A stretch of DNA of 41,765 nt from Treponema sp. (GTDB lineage Bacteria > Spirochaetota > Spirochaetia > Treponematales > Treponemataceae): NCBI GenBank assembly GCA_016288205.1, contig JAEEYO010000037.1, positions 1 through 41,765 on the forward strand, given 5' to 3'. A model generated the notes under the pieces. The model saw only the letters and a program-made list of their open reading frames with translations, did no database searches and was not told the origin of the DNA. Both the position numbers and the translations under genes were made by a program. This document shows positions 32,701 to 40,619 of this stretch, piece after piece (position 1 is the stretch's first letter; every line of letters starts with the position of its first letter).

Positions 32701-33455
32701 ATCTCATCGATTTCTGCGGCTGGAAGAGCTTTGTTCACACCGTTGGTTTTGAAATACGCGAGGATCAGAGTCGTGTTGTAAAAAATGTCACGGTTTTTGT
32801 CCAGAGAAAGTTTTATGCTCGTCGGGCTGCGGTCCTCAATCACCGGGAAGAGAGCAAGAGGCGCACGGATTTCAAATTCCTCACCGGGCAATTTTCCCTT
32901 CACAAAAGGATACGCGATGAAAAGATTGTTCTGTCCCTTGTCCCTGAGCACACGGTTTGACGCACGTAAAAGTGTCGTGAGCTTTTTGAACTTCTCCTCG
33001 TCCTTTATGTTCGCGACCTCAATCTTTCTTCCGGCACCAAAAATAATATCCATTGGATCGTGATCGGGACTGTACAAATCAACCGCACTTTTGCTGTAGA
33101 GTTTCGTAAGGAAAAGAAGAGGATTGCGCCGGCTGATGTTCACAAGTTTTTTCTCAAGCTCCTTCAGTGTTTCCAGAACCGACTTGTTGATGGACACTTT
33201 TGTAAATCCGCTTCCCTGCACGGTTCGCTCGTATCGGTTGATCACGCGGATAAACTGCTCGGCATAATTGTCGATGAATGATTTTCCAATTCCCGGTATG
33301 CGCTCAAAATCAGAGACCTTAAGCGGAACAAGAGCCGCAATTGATTTCAAAGTCTCATCATTACAGACAACCGGTATTCTTCCTTTTTCACTCGAATCTT
33401 TTATATGCTGCCTGAGTTTTACAAGCTCTTCGTAAAGTGCGGTATTTTCTTCCAT
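29757..33455 (-). CDS. DUF4011-type superfamily I helicase with C-terminal Vsr/DUF559-like nuclease
   Basis: The 1232-residue protein starts at an ATG with GGAGG upstream. It has a helix-hairpin-helix-like segment (SDFERIPGIGKSFIDNYAEQF, about 48-68), a DUF4011 segment (LVNISRRNPLLFLTKLYS, about 104-121), Walker A GPPGTGKSQ (389-397), LLIFDEASQM, GDQKQLRPSSLG and the late helicase motif RLNVAISRAKKQVHIV. The last 96 residues are a Vsr-like nuclease (SIDFAL D1162, LECDG E1176 and D1178, RDLHRQKFLENRGWKIFRIW). Such helicase-nuclease fusions often occur in phage-defence loci. Here it sits inside a housekeeping purine/peptidoglycan operon, 19 bp after murD. Defence is inferred, repair is the alternative. 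Confidence 0.88.
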   Translation of the reverse strand: MEENTALYEELVKLRQHIKDSSEKGRIPVVCNDETLKSIAALVPLKVSDFERIPGIGKSFIDNYAEQFIRVINRYERTVQGSGFTKVSINKSVLETLKELEKKLVNISRRNPLLFLTKLYSKSAVDLYSPDHDPMDIIFGAGRKIEVANIKDEEKFKKLTTLLRASNRVLRDKGQNNLFIAYPFVKGKLPGEEFEIRAPLALFPVIEDRSPTSIKLSLDKNRDIFYNTTLILAYFKTNGVNKALPAAEIDEIDRTTFFADIQKFFHAADLEIKENADEELLHKFVDYTSDTFPKFSPGELYLENSLVIGNFPICSSSIQKDFQKIADEGNINTLLNDLLNEKIEGVPESEKIADPEIFESNLRYINDLNSSQEKVLNMINVKDELVIEGPPGTGKSQTITSLISHAASAGKTVLMVSEKKTALDVVYSRLGDLSKFALLIDDVNNKNLFYDQMQRLINTPPFTDSMKESSNLISAEIDGECENFEKIADELYTKDEFGIEPYKLYSLCPRRDYTNQDELAKDEKLKQYIHSDLLSADFKTVEKCRDTFRDETILQKTDAFTQLDKTFPWLSKMNPAITDFEIQHLRTKWQSLFERVVEFRKKNFFAKLFDSSHTKKDVKNFARECFTNVGKDTISVLMNSPEDFTEGSEHYTEYYGLLPSYQSLSGEEKSYFNAMQNLRRDYDNSLQKTSDEIFTFILRHHLMNFETKHRDTLLKVERFTATLKRISDGIDKKEQLTKKLLESKLSESLDVLNQSKRKSDVLRAIESKRKMSVNKFVSKFDFELFKAVKIWLLTPEVVSEIIPLQIGVFDLLIFDEASQMYVEKGIPSILRAKKVVIAGDQKQLRPSSLGTGRISIDEDDLAEDEEIAAALEEESLLDLAKYKYDDTLLNFHYRSKYEELIAFSNYAFYGGKLFVSPDVSTSERPPIIVHRMQNAIWDKRQNLVEAQEVVSQLKEIFATREENETIGIITFNSSQRDLIEDLIDRECRNDSEFASQVLSESSRVENGEDVGLFVKNIENVQGDERDIIIFSIGYAENEKGKFVQNFGWLNQAGGENRLNVAISRAKKQVHIVVSFDPSALKVEGLKNPGPFILKKYLEYASAVSDGRQSLAMDILHSFSDEEAASESEQKTSSVLTEELENKLREENIDFDRNVGIGGYSIDFALKKNGRYVIGLECDGRLYAKKSSVRERDLHRQKFLENRGWKIFRIWSSAWWKNPDEELSKILDMYDTL

Positions 33456-33474
33456 CTTATTCCTCCGTCACGGA

Positions 33475-35100
33475 CTATTTTTTATTTTTTTTATCTTCCC
33501 AAAGAGAAAGAACCTGATCTTTGAATTTGTTTCCCCTGTCGAATTCATTTGTGAACATTCCGAATGAAGTCGCACCCGGTGAGAACACAACAGGAATCTC
33601 CGCATCACCTTTGAAAAATCCGAATGCCCTCTGCGCGTTCTCGTCCTCCAAATCCGCCTTGAAAGATTCAAGAAGTCCCTCAAGCGAAGTGTACGGCCCA
33701 TTGAAGTCTATGGAATTCTCCTTAAGGAGCGGCACAAATTTTTCAGTACCCGTACCCGCAAGAAGATAGATTTTTCTCGGACGATTTTTTTTGTAAACAG
33801 GATCCGTGAGCGTTTCCATGAGCGGTGAAAAATCAAGCCCCTTGTCTGTGCCTCCGCAAATCAAAATGACACGATCACCGAATGCCTTTATTGCAGCCGC
33901 AGTCGCTTCGGGAACAGTCGCGCACGTGTCGTTGTAAAAACTCAATGCGATGCCGCTTGCAGGAACAGTCATCCTGTGGAAATTCTCAAGTCTGTGCGGA
34001 AGTCCCTGCCACTTTCCGAGGATATTCGTAATCTGCTCAGGAACCACATGCATCAGGCACATAGCCAGAGCCGCGTTGAGTACATTTGTCTTCATGTGCT
34101 CGCCCGGAACCAAAAGATTTCCCATCACTTTTTTTACATTCTCATGTTTTTCCGCTGACGCTCTGTTCAAGAATTTTTCGGGAAGACGGACGAATCCGGA
34201 CATAAATTTTTCACCTGATTCAATTCTTTGGAACGCGCCATAAACTTCCGGCGGCAAGGATGACTTACTGTAACGAAGCACGGTTCCCTTTGTCTCGGAC
34301 GCAAAAAGATCACCCCAGCTGCAGCATCCCTCCTTGGGTGTCGCCGTTTCTTTCAGGTAATCATCGTCATCGTAACCGACAATAGTAAAATCATCCGCGT
34401 CCTGATCGGCATAGATGAGCCTTTTGTCCGCAACATAAGAGTCCATGTCACCGTACCAATTCTGATGGTCGGGAACAATTTTCGTTATGATTGCAATTTT
34501 CGGCTTGAGTACTTTTCTTCCACGCAAATCAGCGAGCTGCCAGCTTGAGAGTTCCAGCACAACGGGAGTCGTACCGTCCGTCTCTTCCAAAAAAGTAAGC
34601 GGACTTACCGTGATGTTTCCACCAAGGAAGGTTTTGAATCCCGCATGCTCAAGTCCGTAGTGGATTGCGCTGACGGTCGAACTTTTTCCCTTGCTTCCAG
34701 TAACGGCAATAATCGGAGCCTTAGTAAAATGGAGGAAAATGCTCAGGTCGGTCTCAATCGCTTTTGCCGCGCTGAGATATGCATTGCCCTGAATCTTCAC
34801 GCCGGGATTTTTTATCACACAATCTGCGTCGGTAAAATCTTCCATGCGGTGCTGTCCCAGAACATAAGAGAGCCGGGACTTATCCAGAGACTCATCCTCC
34901 GCAAGCCGCTTCAATGTGGGAGCAAGATCCACGGCAGATTTCATGTCGGTGACAGTTACGAAAGCCCCGTGCTTCAGGAAAAAGCGAACACATGCCTCTC
35001 CCCCGCCGTTCAGTCCGAGTCCCATCACCGTGATTTTTTTTCCGGCAATGTCATCAAGAGATTTGAAAAAACATCCCTCAGGATAAACATGTGCGTCCAT
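33475..35100 (-). CDS. murD: UDP-N-acetylmuramoylalanine--D-glutamate ligase
   Basis: The ATG at 35100 is chosen because GGAGG lies 5 nt upstream; an in-frame ATG at 35112 overlaps that site. The 541-residue protein is longer than the usual 440-460. It has the Mur ligase P-loop VTGSKGKSSTVSAIHYGLE, ELSSWQLADLRGRK, KIVPDHQNWYGDMDSY and FYNDTCATVPEATAAAIKAF, then ICGGTDKGLDFSPL, all MurD-typical. It adds D-Glu to UDP-MurNAc-L-Ala in the cytoplasm. It follows ddl by 26 bp, with a 14-bp palindrome between them. Confidence 0.93.
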   Translation of the reverse strand: MDAHVYPEGCFFKSLDDIAGKKITVMGLGLNGGGEACVRFFLKHGAFVTVTDMKSAVDLAPTLKRLAEDESLDKSRLSYVLGQHRMEDFTDADCVIKNPGVKIQGNAYLSAAKAIETDLSIFLHFTKAPIIAVTGSKGKSSTVSAIHYGLEHAGFKTFLGGNITVSPLTFLEETDGTTPVVLELSSWQLADLRGRKVLKPKIAIITKIVPDHQNWYGDMDSYVADKRLIYADQDADDFTIVGYDDDDYLKETATPKEGCCSWGDLFASETKGTVLRYSKSSLPPEVYGAFQRIESGEKFMSGFVRLPEKFLNRASAEKHENVKKVMGNLLVPGEHMKTNVLNAALAMCLMHVVPEQITNILGKWQGLPHRLENFHRMTVPASGIALSFYNDTCATVPEATAAAIKAFGDRVILICGGTDKGLDFSPLMETLTDPVYKKNRPRKIYLLAGTGTEKFVPLLKENSIDFNGPYTSLEGLLESFKADLEDENAQRAFGFFKGDAEIPVVFSPGATSFGMFTNEFDRGNKFKDQVLSLWEDKKNKK

Positions 35101-35113
35101 CTTTTCCTCCATT

Positions 35114-35127
35114 GGTAATATATTACC
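35114..35127. promoter_or_regulatory. 14-bp perfect palindrome between ddl and murD
   Basis: GGTAATATATTACC is a perfect palindrome that touches the ddl stop codon and lies just before the murD GGAGG. It could be an operator or chance; no other copy was noticed. Confidence 0.3.
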
Positions 35128-36257
35128 TATCTTTCCACCCTAAGATTTTCCCTTGCCCCGAAACGTGAGACCGCCTCGTTGAAAAGAAGCTCAAGCAGAT
35201 TGGAAAAATCAAGTCCGAAGCTTTCGCACATTTTTGGGAACATGCTGATTTTTGTAAAGCCCGGAATGGTGTTGATTTCATTCAGATAAATTTCGCCGCT
35301 CTTTCTGTCGATGAAAAAATCCACGCGGGAAAGTCCAGAGGCATCAACCGCAGCATAAGCTTTTTTCGCAGTCTCACGGATGTACTCAAGTTTGTCATCA
35401 CTGAGCAGAGCGGGTATCTTCAACTCGGCTCCATCGGGATCATTGTACTTCGCGTCGTAATCATAGAAAACATGCTTGGGAACAATCTCGCCGGGGCCAT
35501 ACGCTTTCAATACTGTGTGAACTTGGGACGGATCTTCGGTAACGGAATTTCCTGTCACAGAGCACTCCACTTCCCTTGCGTCAATTGCTTTTTCAATCAG
35601 CACTTTGTTGTCCCATCCGAACGCTTCCATCATCGCGTAGGAAAGCTCCTTCATTGTCTCAGCCTTAAACGCACCGTCGCTTGAACCTGCGGAACATGGT
35701 TTTACGAAGAGAGGAAATTTCAGCTCATCAACGGCTTTCTGAATCAATGCGTCGTAACGGCGGCTGTCATTCACATCGGAACGTCTCACGCAAATATAGG
35801 GAACCACAGGAAGGCCAGCTTTTTCCCAAAGGATTTTTGTCTGCACTTTGTCCATGGTCGCGGCTGATGAAAAGACTCCGCATCCCACGTAAGGCACACG
35901 GGCCATTTCCAAAAGTCCCTGCACGGTTCCGTCCTCGCCGAATGTTCCGTGGAGCACAGGGAAAACAACGTCGCACGGAATCTTTTTTCCACCGGCGACA
36001 AAAGCTCCCTCGGTACCACCGCCCGGGATAACGGAAACACGGTTCTTCTCATCCTCATTTATGGAAAGCACAGTCTCAGGATTTTTTTTCAAATCATCAA
36101 GCACGCCTTCATCCTGCAAAAACCATCCACCGTCCCTGGCGATGGAAATCAATCTCACGTTGTGCTTTTTATCCACGTTGCGGGCAACAGCCGAACAGCT
36201 CATCAAAGAAATCTCGTGCTCTCCTGAGCGACCGCCGTATAACAAAACAACATTCAT
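35127..36257 (-). CDS. ddl: D-alanine--D-alanine ligase
   Basis: The 376-residue ATP-grasp enzyme joins two D-Ala for the peptidoglycan stem. It has GGRSGEHEISLMSC at the N-terminus, VPYVGCGVFSSAATMDK, the ATP-binding FVKPCSAGSSDGAF and the C-terminal metal site SRVDFFID...YLNEINTIPGFTKISM. GAGG lies 7 nt before the ATG. The extreme C-terminus (LRVER) and stop come from a GTGGAAAGATAG sequence like the heptad repeats. It sits between murE and murD. Confidence 0.94.
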   Translation of the reverse strand: MNVVLLYGGRSGEHEISLMSCSAVARNVDKKHNVRLISIARDGGWFLQDEGVLDDLKKNPETVLSINEDEKNRVSVIPGGGTEGAFVAGGKKIPCDVVFPVLHGTFGEDGTVQGLLEMARVPYVGCGVFSSAATMDKVQTKILWEKAGLPVVPYICVRRSDVNDSRRYDALIQKAVDELKFPLFVKPCSAGSSDGAFKAETMKELSYAMMEAFGWDNKVLIEKAIDAREVECSVTGNSVTEDPSQVHTVLKAYGPGEIVPKHVFYDYDAKYNDPDGAELKIPALLSDDKLEYIRETAKKAYAAVDASGLSRVDFFIDRKSGEIYLNEINTIPGFTKISMFPKMCESFGLDFSNLLELLFNEAVSRFGARENLRVER

Positions 36258-36258
36258 A

Positions 36259-36294
36259 TCAAAACCTCAATTCCAAATTTTCAATTCTAAATTT
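36259..36294 (-). repeat. AT-rich repeat between murE and ddl
   Basis: On the minus strand GAAAATTTAGAATTG is followed by a second copy, GAAAATTTGGAATTG. It starts at the murE stop codon, like the heptad repeats, but is a different, AT-rich unit of about 15 bp. Confidence 0.5.
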
Positions 36295-38019
36295 TCAAAA
36301 TCCCATTTCCTCAAGGGCTTTGTTCGCCTCGCTGATTTCGTCATAAGGCATAACGTAATCCCTGTAGATGATGGAATTCTCGTGTGACTTTCCCAGGAGC
36401 AGAACGATGTCATCTTTTTGTGCAAGTGAAAATGCACGGCGGATTGCCTTTGGTCGGTCGGGCTCAAAAATCAGGTTCTCACCGTCTTTCTTTCCAACTT
36501 TGCGAGCACCCTCCGCAATCATCTCAAGAATCTCAAGGCTGTTTTCCTGTCTGGGATCCTCGTCGGTCAAAATCACGATGTCACAAAATCTTGCGGCGAC
36601 CTCACCTTGCAGGGGTCTCTTTTTTATGTCACGCTCACCGCCTGAACCAAAGACGCAAATCATCTTTCCGGTGCATCTTCTTCTTACCGGCGGGAAAATT
36701 GTCTCGAAGGATGAGGGTGTATGCGCGTAATCCACAATCACCTCGAAGGGCTGCTTTCTGTCGATTACGGTCATGCGTCCTTTTACCGGCACAAGTTTTT
36801 CAACGAGCGGCGAAAGTTCCTCAAGGCTTTTTCCAGTGGTTCCATGTACGGCAAGAAGCGAGGCCATGATGTTGTACGCATTGAACGCACCCGGCAGAGG
36901 AGCCTTTACGTGAATGACACGGTTTTCATCTCCGAGTGAGGTACGGTCCTCGAAGCGATTGATGCTGAACGTGAGACCGAATCTTGCGGATGCGATGTTG
37001 CGGGCAGAAAGATAGGGCATGTCATCGGGAATCAATGGAAGCGGATTTACCTCGTTCTCATTTTCACCGGACATTTTTCCGGCCTTGCCCTCGGACGTAA
37101 AACCGACGACTTTTTTCTTTGTGCATGACGCGAAATATGCCGCCGCCGGGTCCTCAAGATTTACGATTCCGAATGACGGCACCTTGGTCTCTTTTCCATT
37201 CAGGATTTTCAGATGCTCGTGTTTGTCCAATGCCCTGAAAAGATTCGCCTTGTCGGATTTGTACTGCTCGTAGGTTCCGTGGAATTCAAGATGCTCCAGA
37301 GTCACGTTCATAAAAAGAGCGCAATCAAAAAGCACGTCTCCCAATCTGTTTGTCCTTTCTGAAAGTCCGTGCGACGAAGATTCGACGACCGCGTGAGTGC
37401 ATCCGTTTTGAAGCATCTCATAAAGTTCCCTCTGCACAATCGGGGCCTCGGGTGTAGTCTGATGCTGTGGATTTGCAATCGCCTCACCGCCAAGGGAATA
37501 CTGCACGGTGGAAATGAATCCCGCCTTGATTCCGGAGAGACGGAGCAGCTGCCAGATAAAAGATACCGTGGATGATTTTCCCTCGGTTCCGGTCACTCCA
37601 TACACCACGAGATGCGACGAAGGATTGTCGTAAAAAGCCGATGAGATTGGAGACATGGCGAAACGGGAGCTCTTCACTTTTATGAACGCAACCTGATTTC
37701 CGCTTTTTTTCACGGCGGCATCAATGGCCTTTTTCTCATCAAAATCAAACTCATCCTGGAAGACTACGGCACGCGCACCTTTTTCCACGGCCTGAGGAAT
37801 GAATCGGTTTCCTGTCGTATGGGTTCCGGGAAGAGCGAAAAACAGGGAGCCCTCGGAGACTTCCCTGCTGTCAAACACAAGATTCTCAATGTTTATGGAA
37901 GATGAAAGCTTTCCCGCGTCCGATTCGGGAACAGGAGTGGATCCATCCTGCAAAACGAGTTTATGCTCAATGCGTGAATGCACAAGGCAAAAAAGCAATT
38001 TATCCAATGATTTAATCAT
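36295..38019 (-). CDS. murE: UDP-N-acetylmuramyl-tripeptide synthetase (MurE)
   Basis: The 574-residue Mur ligase has YGVTGTEGKSSTVSFIWQLL (P-loop), the QHQTTPEAPIVQ segment, VVESSSHGL, NVTLEHLEFHGTYEQYKSDKANLF and VDYAHTPSSFE, which is a typical MurE set. It adds the third stem residue. The substrate-selecting motif reads DEDPRQENS, where Dap-specific enzymes have DNPR. Treponema peptidoglycan is known to carry ornithine, so an L-Orn substrate is likely but inferred. The -10 lies 8 nt before the ATG and no Shine-Dalgarno is present. It leads murE-ddl-murD. Confidence 0.92.
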   Translation of the reverse strand: MIKSLDKLLFCLVHSRIEHKLVLQDGSTPVPESDAGKLSSSINIENLVFDSREVSEGSLFFALPGTHTTGNRFIPQAVEKGARAVVFQDEFDFDEKKAIDAAVKKSGNQVAFIKVKSSRFAMSPISSAFYDNPSSHLVVYGVTGTEGKSSTVSFIWQLLRLSGIKAGFISTVQYSLGGEAIANPQHQTTPEAPIVQRELYEMLQNGCTHAVVESSSHGLSERTNRLGDVLFDCALFMNVTLEHLEFHGTYEQYKSDKANLFRALDKHEHLKILNGKETKVPSFGIVNLEDPAAAYFASCTKKKVVGFTSEGKAGKMSGENENEVNPLPLIPDDMPYLSARNIASARFGLTFSINRFEDRTSLGDENRVIHVKAPLPGAFNAYNIMASLLAVHGTTGKSLEELSPLVEKLVPVKGRMTVIDRKQPFEVIVDYAHTPSSFETIFPPVRRRCTGKMICVFGSGGERDIKKRPLQGEVAARFCDIVILTDEDPRQENSLEILEMIAEGARKVGKKDGENLIFEPDRPKAIRRAFSLAQKDDIVLLLGKSHENSIIYRDYVMPYDEISEANKALEEMGF

Positions 38020-38027
38020 AATGGCAA

Positions 38028-38056
38028 ATTGTACTATTTATTGAAGAAACTTTCAA
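38028..38056 (-). promoter_or_regulatory. Promoter of murE
   Basis: TTGAAA (38051-38056), a 17-bp spacer and TACAAT (38028-38033). The ATG at 38019 follows after 8 nt, so the mRNA is probably leaderless. It gives murE-ddl-murD an internal promoter within the longer gene run. Confidence 0.65.
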
Positions 38057-38073
38057 TAGATGGCTGTCGTGCT

Positions 38074-38673
38074 TTAATCCTTCAGATTCTTCCTTGGCTC
38101 GCCCCATCCTCCGAGATAGCGTCCGTCGATTGACTCGTAGGTGTTTTCGCCGCATGTCAGGACCGGAGCCGCTTTTTTGAGACGCTCGATGAAAGGCACG
38201 TTTTTGTCAGCAAGGCTTTCCTCAATGGAGACATTGCAAATCTCGCAGACGAACAAATCGGAGCTTCCTACAAGGTGGATTTCCTTCTGAACCTTCAGCT
38301 CATACGTCACAGGACTTTCGGCGATTGTCGGAACATCAAGCACCTTGCCCTGCTCCACCGTGGGCTTGAGCTTCATCTTGTCCTTTACGTTTCTTCCCGA
38401 GGTCGTGCCGTAATAATCCGCAAGCGGAAGCAATTCCTCGGTCACAAGATTCGCGGAAAACACGCCGTTTTTCCTGATAAGATCCTTCGTCAGCTTGTCC
38501 TCGCCGATGCATGCCATAACGCCAAGATGCGGTCCGTCCTTGCCCTCAGTGTGAACATAGCTGAACCAGCAGAACAAACCGAAATCGGGAGTGCCGTCTT
38601 CTTTTTTTGTGCCGTACAAAAACAATGTCTGCGGACAAAAATCATTGCGAAAATTGTTGTTTACCTTTGCCAT
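38074..38673 (-). CDS. Flavin reductase-like domain protein
   Basis: The 199-residue cytoplasmic protein resembles FMN-binding flavin reductase-like proteins (PF01613): FCPQTLFLYGTKKEDG at the start, FGLFCWFSYVHTEGKDGPHLGVMACIG, then NGVFSANLVTEELLPLADYYGTTSGR, where FMN phosphate contacts are expected, and VGSSDLFVCEICNV. The probable role is flavin-dependent reduction; the substrate is unknown. A GGAG-containing purine run precedes the ATG. It lies 29 bp after purN. Confidence 0.82.
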   Translation of the reverse strand: MAKVNNNFRNDFCPQTLFLYGTKKEDGTPDFGLFCWFSYVHTEGKDGPHLGVMACIGEDKLTKDLIRKNGVFSANLVTEELLPLADYYGTTSGRNVKDKMKLKPTVEQGKVLDVPTIAESPVTYELKVQKEIHLVGSSDLFVCEICNVSIEESLADKNVPFIERLKKAAPVLTCGENTYESIDGRYLGGWGEPRKNLKD

Positions 38674-38702
38674 TTCTCTCTCCTAAAATGTTAGTTATCA
38701 CA

Positions 38703-39332
38703 TCACGCTATTTGCGAACAAACCATGCACACGCCCTCAACCATAGCCTCATGTTCAAGGGGGGCAATGCGCGCGTAAAGGGTCTCAGGTGTGTCGCCGG
38801 GAAGGACGGGAACTTTTTTCTGCACGAGGATTTTTCCTGTGTCGCATCCGGAATCAGCAAGATGAACTGTACATCCGCTCTCCTTTTCACCGGCAGCAAG
38901 GACAGCCTCATGCACATTGTGTCCCCACATTCCCACGCCGCCGAATTTCGGAAGAAGCGCAGGATGAAGATTTACTATGCGTCCGTCGTACTCAGTGACA
39001 ATCTCACCGGCAAGCACGGAAAGATATCCCGCAAGCACAATCACATCTATATTATGCTCACGGCACAGTGGAAGAATCGCATTTGAAGTGGCAAGTCTCT
39101 TTTCGTCACGGTCGGCTGCCTTTGCTCTCTCCGCTCCCATCACGGAATAGGGGCTCCGTATCTCGGAAGGAATCCCGGCGGATTTTGCCCTCTCAAGCGC
39201 ATAGGCATTTTTCGTGCTGCTCACCACAAGCGCGACATGGAAGGGACAATCCTCATGCGATTTCTCGTAATCAATAAGGGCCTGAAGATTTGTTCCGCCT
39301 CCGCTTACTAAAACTGCGATGTTTTTTTTCAT
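38703..39332 (-). CDS. purN: Phosphoribosylglycinamide formyltransferase
   Basis: The ATG at 39332 (MKKNIAVLVSGGGTNLQ) with GGAG 6 nt upstream is preferred to an in-frame TTG at 39344. The 209-residue enzyme adds a formyl group from 10-formyl-THF to GAR. It has the GAR-binding SGGGTNLQ, the catalytic His in NLHPALLPKFGG and the Asp in DSGCDTGKIL. Length is normal. It follows purM by 14 bp. Confidence 0.95.
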   Translation of the reverse strand: MKKNIAVLVSGGGTNLQALIDYEKSHEDCPFHVALVVSSTKNAYALERAKSAGIPSEIRSPYSVMGAERAKAADRDEKRLATSNAILPLCREHNIDVIVLAGYLSVLAGEIVTEYDGRIVNLHPALLPKFGGVGMWGHNVHEAVLAAGEKESGCTVHLADSGCDTGKILVQKKVPVLPGDTPETLYARIAPLEHEAMVEGVCMVCSQIA

Positions 39333-39346
39333 CCCGTGCTCCAAAA

Positions 39347-40462
39347 TCAGTCGTAGAACTTGGTCATCTCACGGCTGCCCTTAAGCTCGCCCTTGATTGC
39401 CTTTTCGCTGTGTCCGACATATCCGATTTCATAAGCCTTCATGTCGGGGATGCCGGCCTTGTGATATTTCTTCGCGTTCTTGTTGAACATCTTGAGGATT
39501 TCAGGAGCATCCTTTTTGCTTACGGCAAGGACGAATCCGATTCCCATGTTGAAGGTCGCATAGACGTTCTTCGGATCTGCACCACGGCGGACAAGCTCGT
39601 CAAAGATTGAGGGGACTTCCCAGCTGTTGTTTTTGATCATGGCAATCAGCTGCTTTTTTCCTTCGGCAGCGACGGGGAACATGCGGGGAACATTCTCGTA
39701 GAATCCGCCTCCCGTAACATGAACCATTCCGTGCACGGACGAGCGGTATTTTTTCAGGACTTCCATTACGGGCTTTACGTAAATGCGTGTGGGTGTGAGA
39801 AGGACTTCACCGATGCTCTTTCCGGTTTTCTTTCCGTTCTCAAGATAGGGCTCGTTAAAATTCTTCACGAGGCGGCGGATAAGTGAATAACCGTTTGAGT
39901 GAGTTCCGGTTGAAGAAAGACCGATGAGCACGTCACCTTCTTTTACCTTGCGTCCGTCAATGATATCAGACTTGTCAATCACGCCGACTCCGAATCCTGC
40001 GAGGTCGTATTTTCCCTCGTCATAAAAATCGGGCATCTCGGCGGTCTCTCCACCAAGGAGCGCGCATCCGCTTTCAATGCATCCGTCGGTGACTCCCTTC
40101 ACGAGAGAGGCGGCAATCTTTGAGTCAAGTTTTCCACATGCGATGTAGTCAAGGAAAAATGATGTCTGAACGCCGGAACAAAGGATGTCGTTTACGCTCA
40201 TGGCAACGCAGTCAATTCCAACCGTGTCGTACTTTTTCAGCTGAAAGGCAATGTCCAGCTTTGTGCCAACGCCGTCGGTTCCGCTCACCATCACGGGATT
40301 CTTCATCCCTTTCGGCACCGCGAACATTCCGTTGAAAGCTCCAAGCTCAGTAAGCTGTCCCGGTATGCGGGCCCTCTGAGACTCTTTCTTGTACTTGTCC
40401 ACGGCCTTGTAGCCCTCATTCACATCAACACCGGCTTTCTTGTAGTCAATTGTGCCTGCCAT
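39347..40462 (-). CDS. purM: Phosphoribosylformylglycinamidine cyclo-ligase
   Basis: The ATG at 40462 (MAGTIDYKKAGVDVNEGY) follows GGAG 6 nt upstream; the upstream in-frame ATGs overlap the leader. The 371-residue AIR synthetase has DYKKAGVDVNEGY, VSGTDGVGTKLDIA (ATP loop), LLGGETAEMPDFY and LVGLSSTGTHSNGYSLIR, all family-typical. It closes the imidazole ring with ATP. It is the first gene of the purM-purN-flavin reductase run, and a -10 box lies about 46 nt upstream. Confidence 0.95.
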   Translation of the reverse strand: MAGTIDYKKAGVDVNEGYKAVDKYKKESQRARIPGQLTELGAFNGMFAVPKGMKNPVMVSGTDGVGTKLDIAFQLKKYDTVGIDCVAMSVNDILCSGVQTSFFLDYIACGKLDSKIAASLVKGVTDGCIESGCALLGGETAEMPDFYDEGKYDLAGFGVGVIDKSDIIDGRKVKEGDVLIGLSSTGTHSNGYSLIRRLVKNFNEPYLENGKKTGKSIGEVLLTPTRIYVKPVMEVLKKYRSSVHGMVHVTGGGFYENVPRMFPVAAEGKKQLIAMIKNNSWEVPSIFDELVRRGADPKNVYATFNMGIGFVLAVSKKDAPEILKMFNKNAKKYHKAGIPDMKAYEIGYVGHSEKAIKGELKGSREMTKFYD

Positions 40463-40514
40463 TTTCCGCTCCTCCATTCTGAACGTATTCGCAAAGGTAT
40501 TTCCCACGCGAAAG

Positions 40515-40520
40515 ATTCTA
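40515..40520 (-). promoter_or_regulatory. Likely -10 box of purM
   Basis: TAGAAT on the minus strand, with a weak TTTATT 17 bp upstream. It gives a leader of about 46 nt before the purM ATG. No riboswitch-like fold is apparent in this short leader. Confidence 0.45.
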
Positions 40521-40619
40521 TCATATTATGGAAAATAAATAAAGAGGGGGTGCCCCAAACAAGGGCAAACGTATGAGGAAACATCGGAAACATCAGTTTT
40601 CCGAAGCACCACATCTTTT

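Noticed and set aside
40528..40619. Terminator after hsdR
   Set aside because: Only short imperfect stems (TGCCC/GGGCA and CGGAAA/TTTCCG) without a T-tract are present.
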